Shown here in pieces: positions 25,601-31,982 of a stretch of 39,168 nucleotides of DNA (positions within the stretch are counted from its first letter, which is position 1; each line of letters starts with the position of its first letter). The translations under genes and the position numbers were made by a program. This DNA is from Fulvimonas sp. R45. Its GTDB lineage: Bacteria > Pseudomonadota > Gammaproteobacteria > Xanthomonadales > Rhodanobacteraceae. The notes under the pieces were generated by a model, which did not search any database, was not told where the DNA came from, and saw only the letters and a list, made by a program, of their open reading frames with translations. The stretch is taken from the NCBI RefSeq assembly GCF_030504985.1, contig NZ_JASERU010000026.1, forward strand, positions 1 to 39,168, read 5' to 3'.

Positions 25601-26340
25601 CATTCGGTCAGCTCCTGTACGCGCTGGCGCAGGTTCTTGGCCAGGTTGATCGCGAACTCGGGGCGGTTGCCGGTGAGCTCGGCGATGCTGGCGGCGATGA
25701 CGATGCCATTGATCGGCGCGCGCGGGCGGTGCTTGCGCAGCAGCTCGAGGAAGCTCAGCCACTCGCTGCGGTTCTCGTCCTGCACCGAGTAGCGGCCGGC
25801 GGTGTCGAGCAGGATGCCCTCGGTGGTGAAGTACCAGTCGCAGTTGCGGGTGCCGCCGATGCCCTGCACGATGCTGCCGTGGTTGTCGGCAAACGGGAAG
25901 CGCAGGCCCGAGTTGACCACCGCGGTGCTTTTGCCTGCCGCCGGGTTGCCGATGATCATGTACCAGGGCAGCTCGTACAGCGCCTCGGTGCCGCGGGTCT
26001 GGCCCAGGCGCGAGGTCTTGATCGCCTTGACCGCCTCGCGCAGGCGTTCGCGCAGCGCGTCGACGTCGGCGTTGCGACCCTGGCCGCCCGCGCCCGCGCC
26101 GGCGTTGGCCGATGGCTTCAGCAGCGCCTCGCCCAGCTGCTCGGACGAGCGGCGCGCGCGCAGCCGGCGCAGGACCCACAGCACGATCAGCACGACCAGC
26201 ACCGCCACCAGCGCGACGCCGATCCAGAACGCGATCATCTTCAGCGTATTGCGCCCCAGCAGGAACAGCGCGGCCATGACCGCGATGCCGATCACGGCGA
26301 GCGTGCGCGAATCGGTGAGCAGGTAGCGGAGACGGTTCAT
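22597..26340 (-). CDS. tssM: TssM (IcmF), inner-membrane channel protein
   Basis: A 1247-residue protein of normal TssM length. It spans the inner membrane and reaches through the periplasm to TssJ. Two N-terminal membrane segments lie at about 12-28 and 36-58. A cytoplasmic NTPase-like domain has Walker A GNPAAGKS (131-138) and an ILLDTAGRY motif. A third membrane segment lies at about 438-456, followed by a long periplasmic domain of helices and a C-terminal beta domain. Walker A looks intact, which is not true of all TssM proteins. It starts 16 nt after the thiolase-like gene and overlaps tagF by 4 nt. Confidence 0.97.
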   Translation of the reverse strand: MNRLRYLLTDSRTLAVIGIAVMAALFLLGRNTLKMIAFWIGVALVAVLVVLIVLWVLRRLRARRSSEQLGEALLKPSANAGAGAGGQGRNADVDALRERLREAVKAIKTSRLGQTRGTEALYELPWYMIIGNPAAGKSTAVVNSGLRFPFADNHGSIVQGIGGTRNCDWYFTTEGILLDTAGRYSVQDENRSEWLSFLELLRKHRPRAPINGIVIAASIAELTGNRPEFAINLAKNLRQRVQELTEWLEVIAPVYVVFTKADLIAGFNDFFHTLDDAERERVWGTTLPFQPDGNINAVEQFDRYFDELSEGLKEMSLSQMSLNRGNALAPGLLTLPLEFTGIKATLRTFITTLFEDNPFQFRPVFRGFYFTSALQEAASVHHASDRIAQRYGLSRADGANGGANGATSAKGYFLLDLFRKVIFADRQLVRQYSSRHRMRTRYAVLLGSALALGLALGGWAWSYTNNRQLVANVQADLDKVVEMQKGRIDLQSRLQALQILQDRLQQLDTYRHDHPLMLGLGLYQGGNIEHRLRAEYFQGMQQLMLVPVAQNLEAYLDKVVAHRDQLVQARPGTDAGAAQAPPGTYLAPSPTNAQDAYNALKAYLMLGDPGRVEPVHLSDQLTRFWREWLDANRGMMTRDQLIGSADRLMSFYVAQYDQPGWPTIDDKVALVDDTRQALRHVMRGMPAINRVYAEIQARAATRYPSVSVASILGDQGGGLLAGSYAIPGTFTREAWEGYVKDAIRDAANNELNATDWVLQTTQQTDLTLSGSPEQIQKQLETLYDKDYVAQWQKFLQGVSVTVFGSFDAAVKDMNVLGDPQDSPMRKLLETVYRQTSWDNPSLVDQGLKSAKGGFVEWFKRVILRRTPAGVDVNLDNVKAPGSDGKLRAGPVGSAFAGVARLMVARDNNPPLLNNYLDMLAKLRTRLNAIKNQGDPGPGARDLMQKTLGGSGSELSSGLQLVDEQMLDGLDDRQRNTLRPLLLRPLMQAFQALVPPTETEVNKIWTAQVYTPFEQNLARKYPFDTHGQIQATDAEIGQVFGPSGAIAKFAGDGLGPLVDRRGDTLTAKQWADMGITLSPKLMAGFAQWVAPLGQTAAGGNQIVFMIQPEPGSGGISEYTININGHTLRYRNTPPTWEPFTWDGSQPNAVAQVSAVTFDGRTVSVADFAGDKALGMLIKAAKATNNGGGNYTLTWTRDAIAVTVHLKLVSGAQTNADGSQKQGLQGVSLPAAVAGSIDGSKQPTMEGAP

Positions 26341-26356
26341 CGGAAGCGGATTCCTG

Positions 26357-27757
26357 TCATGCCAACGAGGGAGTGGTGGTGCCCGGCGCGTTCGCCGTCG
26401 GCGGCGTCACCACGGCCACGGCGCGAAGGCTGGCGTCGTGGTGGGAAAGGATCGCGGCGGGCTGTTGCGTTTCCGCCGCCAGTTGCGCGGCCACCGCCAC
26501 CAGCGCCAGCGCGAGCGCGGCGCCGCATTCGCCGTTGGCCACGCCGAGTGGCAGCAACGCCTCGGCCGGGTCGTGCTCGGGCAGGGCCTGCTCGGCCAGG
26601 TGCATCGCCTCGGCCGTGCGGCTGCCGCGCAGGTCGGTGTCGCCGACCAGCGGCGCGGCCGCGCCCGCCTCCAGTCCGGCCTGCGCCAGCGCGTGGCCGA
26701 GCAGTTCGCGCAGCGTGTCGGCCTGCAGCCGCTGCGGCGCGTCCACCGGACGCTCGCGTCGCGCCACGCGCAAGCGGTGCAGGTGGGCTTGCGCCGTTTC
26801 CGGCCGCGGCGAAGGTGCGGCCAGCAGCAGCGCTGCGGCGCCTTCGCCGGGGACCTGGCCTTCCGGACGGCGCGCGCCGTGGAGCCGGCGGGCGGCCTCC
26901 CACGCGCGGAGCGTGGCCTCGTCCAGGTTCGAGTCGCTGGCCAGCAGCAGGCGCGGCCCCGGCGTGGCGTCGCCGTTGAACGCGCAGTTGAGTTCGTCCA
27001 GGCGTCGCAGCGCGGCCGCGCCTTCGTCGATCGCGCGCACGTCCAGCGCAAGCTGTGGCGCGGCCCAGCCCTGCGCGGCCAATCGCCCGGCAAGCCAGGC
27101 CTGCGCGGTTTGCCGTTCGGCGTCGCTCCAGCGCGCGGGCAGCAGCCATTCCAGCGTCAGCGCCGGCGTCGGGGCCCGGGCGGTTGCCGCGCGCAACGGC
27201 TCGAAGTGTTCCTCCAGCATGCGTTCCGCCAGCGTCCCGGCCAGCGCCAGCGTGCGCAGGCGCGAAGGATCCCAGTCCTGCGCCTCGTCCGGCAGGCTGG
27301 CGTCGAGCGCGTCGGTATCCACGTCCGCCACCTCCGCGGCGAAGACCGGCAGGCCCTGGCTGTCCCGCAGTTGCGGATGCAGGGCGGGGCGCTGCGCCGC
27401 GCTGGCCGCCGCGGCCAGCGCCGCCGGGGAGTCGCCGGCGGCGAGCAGCGCATCGGCCGCCAGGATCGGCAGCCGCCACGCCAGCGAGGGATCGTCCGGC
27501 GCGGTTGGGGCGGGCGCGTCCGCATCGTCCGGCGCGGTCGCGGCGGTTTCGCGCCGGCGTTTCGCCGCGTCGATGCCCTTGCGCAGCAGCACGAAGCCGA
27601 GCAGCAGGCCCAGCGGCAACGCCACCAGGTACAGGCCCACGTCCACGCCGTTGGGCACGCGGTTGGACGCGCGCCAGCGCAGGATCATGGCGCACCACAC
27701 CGCGCCGAAGACCAGCGCGGCGAAGGCAAGCGGGCGCAGCAGGGAGCGTCGTTCCAT
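26357..27757 (-). CDS. T6SS-associated membrane protein with degenerate thiolase/ketosynthase-like features
   Basis: A 466-residue protein just upstream of tssM. Two membrane segments at about 10-26 and 39-58 would place the rest in the cytoplasm. Residues 269-312 contain a strand RLLLASDS, a helix, then PGEGAAALLLA, resembling the GEGAGVLVLE region of beta-ketoacyl synthases. LPLGVANGECGAALALALVA (402-421) resembles their GHxxGAAG region, but the histidine is absent. I see no active-site Cys motif (CSSS-like), so it is probably not an enzyme. It is Ala-rich throughout and a chance resemblance is possible. AGGTGA lies 6 nt before the ATG. Proximity to tssM suggests an accessory role in the membrane complex. 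The gene is certain; the fold assignment is tentative. Confidence 0.85.
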   Translation of the reverse strand: MERRSLLRPLAFAALVFGAVWCAMILRWRASNRVPNGVDVGLYLVALPLGLLLGFVLLRKGIDAAKRRRETAATAPDDADAPAPTAPDDPSLAWRLPILAADALLAAGDSPAALAAAASAAQRPALHPQLRDSQGLPVFAAEVADVDTDALDASLPDEAQDWDPSRLRTLALAGTLAERMLEEHFEPLRAATARAPTPALTLEWLLPARWSDAERQTAQAWLAGRLAAQGWAAPQLALDVRAIDEGAAALRRLDELNCAFNGDATPGPRLLLASDSNLDEATLRAWEAARRLHGARRPEGQVPGEGAAALLLAAPSPRPETAQAHLHRLRVARRERPVDAPQRLQADTLRELLGHALAQAGLEAGAAAPLVGDTDLRGSRTAEAMHLAEQALPEHDPAEALLPLGVANGECGAALALALVAVAAQLAAETQQPAAILSHHDASLRAVAVVTPPTANAPGTTTPSLA

Positions 27758-27882
27758 CGGCGGTCACCTAGGTTGTGGAGACGGAGCGCTGCCCGTCCAA
27801 GGCAGTGGGGTTTTTCATCAGTGGTCGATACCTGTTGAGGGATTGACTGCGGGCCAACAAGGGAAATGCAGAGCCATTAGGC

Positions 27883-28245
27883 TTATTCCACCCACCTGCC
27901 TTTCTGTTCGAGCAGCAGTTTGTCACCCCGGGTCACATCCAGCGCCCCGTCGTCAGAGACCGTGTAGGCGATGTCCCCGTTCTTGAACGTCCATCCCAGA
28001 TGGCGACACGGTGTTGTGCCGTCCGGGCACATGTGGACCAGCGCCTTTCCGCGCAGGGTCAGCGCCGCGCCGGTCCGCCGATCCACGCCGGTATAGACCA
28101 CATCCTTGCAGGCGACGTCGCCTTCTCCGCATTGCTCGGCGATCACGACGACGTACTGGGGCGTGACCAGCACACCTGCTTCGGCTGCACGTAGCCAGCA
28201 CAAGGAAAATAGAATCCCGATTGCACAGAGGGTGGGCTTTTTCAT
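27883..28245 (-). CDS. Small exported protein, unknown function (possible immunity protein)
   Basis: A 120-residue protein with a clear signal peptide (MKKPTLCAIGILFSLCWLRAAEA, cleavage after residue 23). The mature part is about 97 residues and beta-rich, with four Cys residues (EQCGEGDVACKD and HMCPDGTTPCRH) likely to form disulfides in the periplasm. I do not recognise the family. GAGG lies about 8 nt before the ATG at 28245; an upstream in-frame ATG at 28281 would spoil the signal peptide. It lies downstream of the PAAR-M15 effector and its lipoprotein, so a second or orphan immunity protein is one option. The 125 nt between it and the thiolase-like gene show no gene. Confidence 0.75.
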   Translation of the reverse strand: MKKPTLCAIGILFSLCWLRAAEAGVLVTPQYVVVIAEQCGEGDVACKDVVYTGVDRRTGAALTLRGKALVHMCPDGTTPCRHLGWTFKNGDIAYTVSDDGALDVTRGDKLLLEQKGRWVE

Positions 28246-28598
28246 GTCACCACCTCTGGTAGACGCGATGGTTGCACACATTCAGCTCTGCATCGCAGCG
28301 GTTGTCCGGATCGTTGTCGATTCCAGGCCAGAGTAGAATTGTGCAGTATGGCTTAGGCATGACATGTCACTGCCAGTAACTGGCCTTGCGTTTGAGATGC
28401 ACGGTCTGCGCATTGCCTGAAAACGTACCCGTCAGTTCGCCATTCGTTATCTTGCCGCGAGACTGATCGGCGTGGATCGATGGAGGCGGGAAGGGTGAAG
28501 GAGATGGAATTGCCCTCGAAAGCTCGCGGCGCCAAGTGCGTCCGAGGTTGTGCGAGAGAAGCATGATGGGGGGGATGTTCGTCGTCATCGGCGCTGGT
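28246..28598. other. AT-richer spacer with one doubtful small reading frame
   Basis: This 353-nt stretch between the two small exported-protein genes has lower GC than the core genes. A 73-codon minus-strand frame (28367-28588) is listed separately. No promoter, tRNA or convincing terminator is seen in the remainder. It may be the remains of an earlier immunity gene. Confidence 0.4.
28367..28588 (-). CDS. Doubtful small ORF or remnant of an immunity gene
   Basis: A 73-codon frame starts 10 nt after the stop of the lipoprotein gene. The N-terminal half is Pro/Ser-rich and unconvincing. The C-terminal half (RGKITNGELTGTFSGNAQT, then VHLKRKASYWQ) has the polar, beta-like character of a real protein. 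There is no clear ribosome site. It could be a small gene, the decayed end of a longer protein, or chance. The same-strand frame extends upstream to 28789, overlapping the lipoprotein gene out of frame. Confidence 0.33.
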   Translation of the reverse strand: MTTNIPPIMLLSHNLGRTWRRELSRAIPSPSPFPPPSIHADQSRGKITNGELTGTFSGNAQTVHLKRKASYWQ

Positions 28599-29150
28599 TC
28601 AATCCGGACAGTTGCCCGAGCCGATGCCATATCCGAAATCGACGTAATAGTGGGCGAAAGGCGGGGCTGCCTTGGTGCCGTGGCGCAAATAGAGGTTGAT
28701 GCCTTCCGACCCAAAGCATGAGTCTGCTTCATCGGGTTGCCTCGAATCTTTTTGAAGCAGCTCGTAGCCGCCGTCGTGTATGGCTGCACTCGATATGCCC
28801 CAGACAGCCATGGCGTTCGGGTTGTCGGATGAAATGCTGCCTTGTGGCACCTTGACGCGGAACACCCATTGCGTCGTGGTCTGGTCCGATTCGGCGTCGC
28901 TGAAGAAGTTCTCGCGTCCCTTGGGCGTCGCTGCCGGGCCGAGCACTTCGGCGCAGCAGGTGGCCTTGAGCGTGGGGCCGGTGCTCAGGATATGGATTCG
29001 CGTATGGGCGTCTACATCCCGATGGTCCGTGAAGAGCAGCCAGCCGCCGTTGAGGTCGGTGCTGATGACGCCCAATGATGGCGGCTTGACGTGCGCCGTC
29101 GCGCAGCCGAGCAAGAGAAACGAAGCAAGACAAGCAAGCAGGTATCGCAT
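28599..29150 (-). CDS. Lipoprotein, probable immunity protein to the PAAR-M15 effector
   Basis: A 183-residue protein. The signal peptide ends at LLG|C (Cys16), so it should be a periplasm-facing lipoprotein; Ala after the Cys favours the outer membrane. The mature part contains ISTDLNGGWLLFTDHRDVD, a CC pair (about residue 54), and a C-terminal FAHYYVDFGYGIGSGNC with paired Cys residues. I do not recognise the family. It begins 4 nt after the stop of the PAAR-M15 effector, which strongly suggests coupled expression. A periplasm-facing protein directly after a wall-degrading effector fits immunity. Its base composition is less GC-rich than the core genes. The function is inferred from position. 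Confidence 0.75.
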   Translation of the reverse strand: MRYLLACLASFLLLGCATAHVKPPSLGVISTDLNGGWLLFTDHRDVDAHTRIHILSTGPTLKATCCAEVLGPAATPKGRENFFSDAESDQTTTQWVFRVKVPQGSISSDNPNAMAVWGISSAAIHDGGYELLQKDSRQPDEADSCFGSEGINLYLRHGTKAAPPFAHYYVDFGYGIGSGNCPD

Positions 29151-29154
29151 AGGT

Positions 29155-30120
29155 TCAGTGCCCGTCGTCCGACCAGTGGGGATGGTCGTGCACAAGTTTG
29201 ATGACGCCGTAGGACCGGCCGAGAGCATAGAGGTCGGAATTCGTCGCTACCTTGGTTTGGTGCCCCGCACCGTCGGTAAAGGTCTTGCCAAAGTAGTGAG
29301 TAATGGTCATGTCGATGGCTCGCCGCTCGGTGTGCCGAGTATCGAGTGCTGGCGCGTAGACGATGTCGTAGCCGCGAACCATTTGCTCCGCGGCCTTGCG
29401 TGCTTCCGCCAAGTCCGGCTTGCCCTCGCTGTCCAAATGAGCCCAGTCGATATTCACGCCCTGCATGGCAGGAACGGTAGTCGGGTCCGCGCCGTCATGC
29501 CCTATCTTGTAGGACCAGTGCATGAGATAAGCGCGCTCGGGAGGGCGGTACGTGGTGGAAATGACAACCGAGGCCCCGCCAGCACGCAGTGCGGCGATGA
29601 ACTTGTCTACATTGCCGGCGAATGGCTGGACGAGATCCGTTGTCGATGTGCTGACGGGATAACGAGCGACCCATTGGGAGCCGCTTGGCTCGCCATGGTG
29701 GGATTGCGGAGGCGCTGCGGGTTCCGCAGGCGCGGCCTGTTGGTCTGGATTGCTGAAAGCTGCTTGCGCGTGCCGTGTGTCGCCGAGGTGTGACGTCGCA
29801 GCATTGGCGTTTGATGATGCTGCGCGGCCTGACCCGGCACTGCTACTTCCACCACCACCTGCCCCCGTCGTGGTCACGCTCTGCCCCGCGATCAGCGTGG
29901 CGCCGCAGGCGGTCTTGTCGCCGTGGCGGGCGACGGGCTGGCCCATCACGATCATGCTGCTGTCGCCGGTGGCGATGGTGGTGCTGCCGCACTTGGGGCA
30001 GGTGACCTTGTCGCCGACGCGGGCGATCTGCTTGCCGTGGGTGGTGGCCGTGCTGGTACCGCCGACGACGGTGCCGCCGTGGCTGGTCTTGTCGCCGATG
30101 ACGATGAACGGTTGCGTCAT
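29155..30120 (-). CDS. PAAR-M15 fusion: spike tip carrying a peptidase effector
   Basis: A 321-residue protein. Residues 1-88 are a PAAR domain (FIVIGDKTSHGGTVVGGT, then VARHGDKTACGATLIAGQ) that would cap VgrG. A Ser/Ala/Gly-rich linker spans about 88-150. The C-terminal domain (about 160-321) has the metal-binding pattern of M15 peptidases: His263-x6-Asp270 (RHTERRAID) and HDHPHW with His313/His315, plus YRP (191-193). M15 enzymes cleave peptidoglycan stem peptides, so this is probably a wall-degrading effector delivered at the spike tip. AAGGA lies about 8 nt before the ATG at 30120; the longer upstream frame lacks a PAAR start. The candidate immunity lipoprotein follows after 4 nt. Confidence 0.9.
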   Translation of the reverse strand: MTQPFIVIGDKTSHGGTVVGGTSTATTHGKQIARVGDKVTCPKCGSTTIATGDSSMIVMGQPVARHGDKTACGATLIAGQSVTTTGAGGGGSSSAGSGRAASSNANAATSHLGDTRHAQAAFSNPDQQAAPAEPAAPPQSHHGEPSGSQWVARYPVSTSTTDLVQPFAGNVDKFIAALRAGGASVVISTTYRPPERAYLMHWSYKIGHDGADPTTVPAMQGVNIDWAHLDSEGKPDLAEARKAAEQMVRGYDIVYAPALDTRHTERRAIDMTITHYFGKTFTDGAGHQTKVATNSDLYALGRSYGVIKLVHDHPHWSDDGH

Positions 30121-30158
30121 GTCGGGTTTCCTTACCGAAGTGTCCGTGGACCGCGTGG

Positions 30159-31022
30159 CTACTGGCGCCAGCGGGGTCCCTTGCCGGGCTTGTGCAGCTC
30201 CACGTGGCCCAGGTCCATCATTTTCCAGCTTCCGCCCCAGACCAGGCCAGCGGCGGCGGCGACTTCGCCGTAGAGCCGGTAGCCGCGCATGGCCCACGGG
30301 TCCTTCTCGGAGATCACCAGCTTGCCGTCGCGGTAGAACGCGCAGTCGGCGGCCAGGCCGTACTGGTGGTAGCTCTGGTAGGCCCCCGCGTTGGTCACGC
30401 TGCTGCCCTGGGCGGCGAGCATGGCCTGCCGTTCGGGACTGCGGTAGCCCTCGATCAGCGCCATGTCGTAACCGTAGCGTTCTTTCATGATCTTGAAAAC
30501 CACCAGCAGGCGCTGCCGGAAATCGGCGTCGAGCTTATCCCAGTTGCGGCTGGCGAAACCGAGATCGGGTCGAATCATTTCGACTTCGCGGGTGACGAAG
30601 ACCTCGGGCGGCAGCGCGGGCGGCGGCACCAGTTGCTCGCCCTTGAGCAGGCTGGCGACCAGCGCGGTGGTGTCCTGGTCGGCCTGCTGCGCCATGTCGT
30701 AGCCGTCCAGCATCACGTGGCGGCGCAGGCCCACGATCAGCGCCGGCGGCAGCAGCAGGATCAGCGCCAGCGCCAGCAGCAGCGCCCAGTGCCGGCGCAG
30801 CCGCGCGCCCAGGTCGGTCGCATTGCCGTGCGCCTGGTGCGCGCCGCTGCGCAGTGCGTCGCCGGAACGATGGAGTGTCCGTTTTGTGCGCTCCATCACA
30901 TGTCGGGTGCGGCGTGCGAGTTGCCGCTGCAGCGCTTCGCGCGCTTCCGGGAAGCAGATCAGCCACAGCAGCAGCAGGGCGGCGGCGAGCAGGCCGGCAA
31001 GCCAGCCGAACAGCGGATCCAT
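30159..31022 (-). CDS. tagX: TagX-like membrane-anchored M15 peptidoglycan peptidase
   Basis: A 287-residue protein. Two membrane segments lie at about 4-24 and 79-99, and the catalytic domain (about 140-287) would face the periplasm. It is an M15/VanY-type domain: EGYRSPERQ (191-199), SYHQYGLAAD with His219 and Asp226, and LGHVEL with His273. TagX in Acinetobacter is an L,D-endopeptidase needed for T6SS assembly, thought to open the wall for the channel (established for that species). The same job is inferred here. The ATG at 31022 is chosen; an upstream ATG (31079) lacks a ribosome site, and the one for 31022 is distant (AAGGA about 13 nt). The PAAR-M15 effector follows 38 nt later. Confidence 0.85.
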   Translation of the reverse strand: MDPLFGWLAGLLAAALLLLWLICFPEAREALQRQLARRTRHVMERTKRTLHRSGDALRSGAHQAHGNATDLGARLRRHWALLLALALILLLPPALIVGLRRHVMLDGYDMAQQADQDTTALVASLLKGEQLVPPPALPPEVFVTREVEMIRPDLGFASRNWDKLDADFRQRLLVVFKIMKERYGYDMALIEGYRSPERQAMLAAQGSSVTNAGAYQSYHQYGLAADCAFYRDGKLVISEKDPWAMRGYRLYGEVAAAAGLVWGGSWKMMDLGHVELHKPGKGPRWRQ

Positions 31023-31116
31023 GGAACGGCGCAATCCTTTGTCGTCGAGGGGTTCGGCGGGCCGCGAGCCTGCATGCATGGTGGCGCGTGGCCCGTCCCG
31101 GACAGTGCGGCGGGTC

Positions 31117-31143
31117 TTGGACCGTGCCGCGCGGAGCTAGTAT
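31117..31143 (+). promoter_or_regulatory. Possible sigma-70-like promoter for the Cys-tail membrane protein
   Basis: TTGGAC (31117-31122) and TAGTAT (31138-31143) are spaced by 15 nt in the 167-nt divergent gap between the TagX-like gene and the gene at 31190. Transcripts would start about 40 nt before the TTG codon. This is a by-eye match. Confidence 0.33.
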
Positions 31144-31189
31144 GGTGCGCGCAGCCCGTCCGGTGGCCAAAGCTTAAAGGGAGTTTCGC

Positions 31190-31930
31190 TTGGATCCGAA
31201 GGAACAACGACCGAGAAGCCCGAGCCTGCTCGCGAGCGACGGCGACGGAGCGGCTCCGGCTGCATCGCGGGAGCGCATGCTGTCCGGCCTGAAAGAACCG
31301 GCGCCCCCGCCTGCCTCGCGCCGGCGCCGCTGGCTGTGGCCGGTGTCGCTGGTGCTGGTGGCCGCGGTGGCGCTGTTGTCGCTGGGCCTGGGCGGCGTCT
31401 TCGACGGCGCCGGGCCGAAGATGGCCGCACGCGCGCCGGCCATGGGCGACGGCTCCGCGGAAAACGATGCGGCCCGGGCCACGGCGAATCCTGCGCCCCG
31501 CACGGCGGTGATCCTGCCTGAATCGCCGGAGGCGGCGGTCGCGGCCTCCGTGCCGGCGCCGTCGACCAGCGTGGGCAAGGACGCGGCGGCGCTGAGCGCG
31601 GTGTTCTCGCCCCTGGCGCAACCGCGCAAGCCGGCTGCCGCGCCACGGCCACGGGCGCGTCGCGCCGGCAGTGCCGGCGGCGATTCCGACGTGACCCTGC
31701 TCACCGCGCTGATCCAGCACGTGGAGGTGGAAAGCCCGGCCGCGCGCAAGGCGGCGCGGGCGGCGCGCCATGCCGAGCCGCGGACGGACCTGCCGGTGGA
31801 TTCCATCGAGGCCCGCATGCAGGCCTGCCCGGCCGCCAACACCGAGGCCGGCCTGCGCTGCCGGCAGCGGATCTGCGCGGGCCATGCGGGCGAGACCGCC
31901 GCCTGCCCCGCGGCCGCGGACGGCGCCTGA
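31190..31930 (+). CDS. Single-pass inner-membrane protein with a four-cysteine C-terminal motif
   Basis: A 246-residue protein starting at TTG, with AAAGGGAG 6 nt upstream; no in-frame ATG fits before the membrane segment except Met30. Residues 1-43 are cytoplasmic and Pro-rich, then RRRR (44-47) and one membrane segment at about 48-70. The periplasmic part is mostly disordered Ala/Pro sequence. It ends in a conserved-looking module: EARMQACPAA, LRCRQRICAGHAG and AACPAA, with four Cys residues spaced about 11, 5 and 10 apart. The topology resembles envelope accessory proteins of other T6SS loci. It converges on tssA with only 52 nt between the stops. I do not recognise a named family; a role in the T6SS is inferred from location. 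Confidence 0.8.
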   Translation: MDPKEQRPRSPSLLASDGDGAAPAASRERMLSGLKEPAPPPASRRRRWLWPVSLVLVAAVALLSLGLGGVFDGAGPKMAARAPAMGDGSAENDAARATANPAPRTAVILPESPEAAVAASVPAPSTSVGKDAAALSAVFSPLAQPRKPAAAPRPRARRAGSAGGDSDVTLLTALIQHVEVESPAARKAARAARHAEPRTDLPVDSIEARMQACPAANTEAGLRCRQRICAGHAGETAACPAAADGA

Positions 31931-31982
31931 GGCGGCCGTCGACCGGTTCGCGGTGGCCGTGCGGCGTCTCGCCGAAGCGCCG

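Noticed and set aside
22582-26979. A 1465-codon plus-strand open frame opposite tssM
   Set aside because: TssM on the other strand has clear membrane segments and Walker A. The plus-strand product has shadow-frame composition.
27789-27815. Hairpin CTGCC...GGCAG followed by TTTTT on the plus strand
   Set aside because: It looks like an intrinsic terminator, but only a 5-bp stem is present and no plus-strand gene precedes it, so it was not listed as a feature.
28353-28535. A 60-codon minus-strand frame in the spacer after the immunity lipoprotein
   Set aside because: It overlaps the slightly more protein-like 28367-28588 frame and has no ribosome site or recognisable features.
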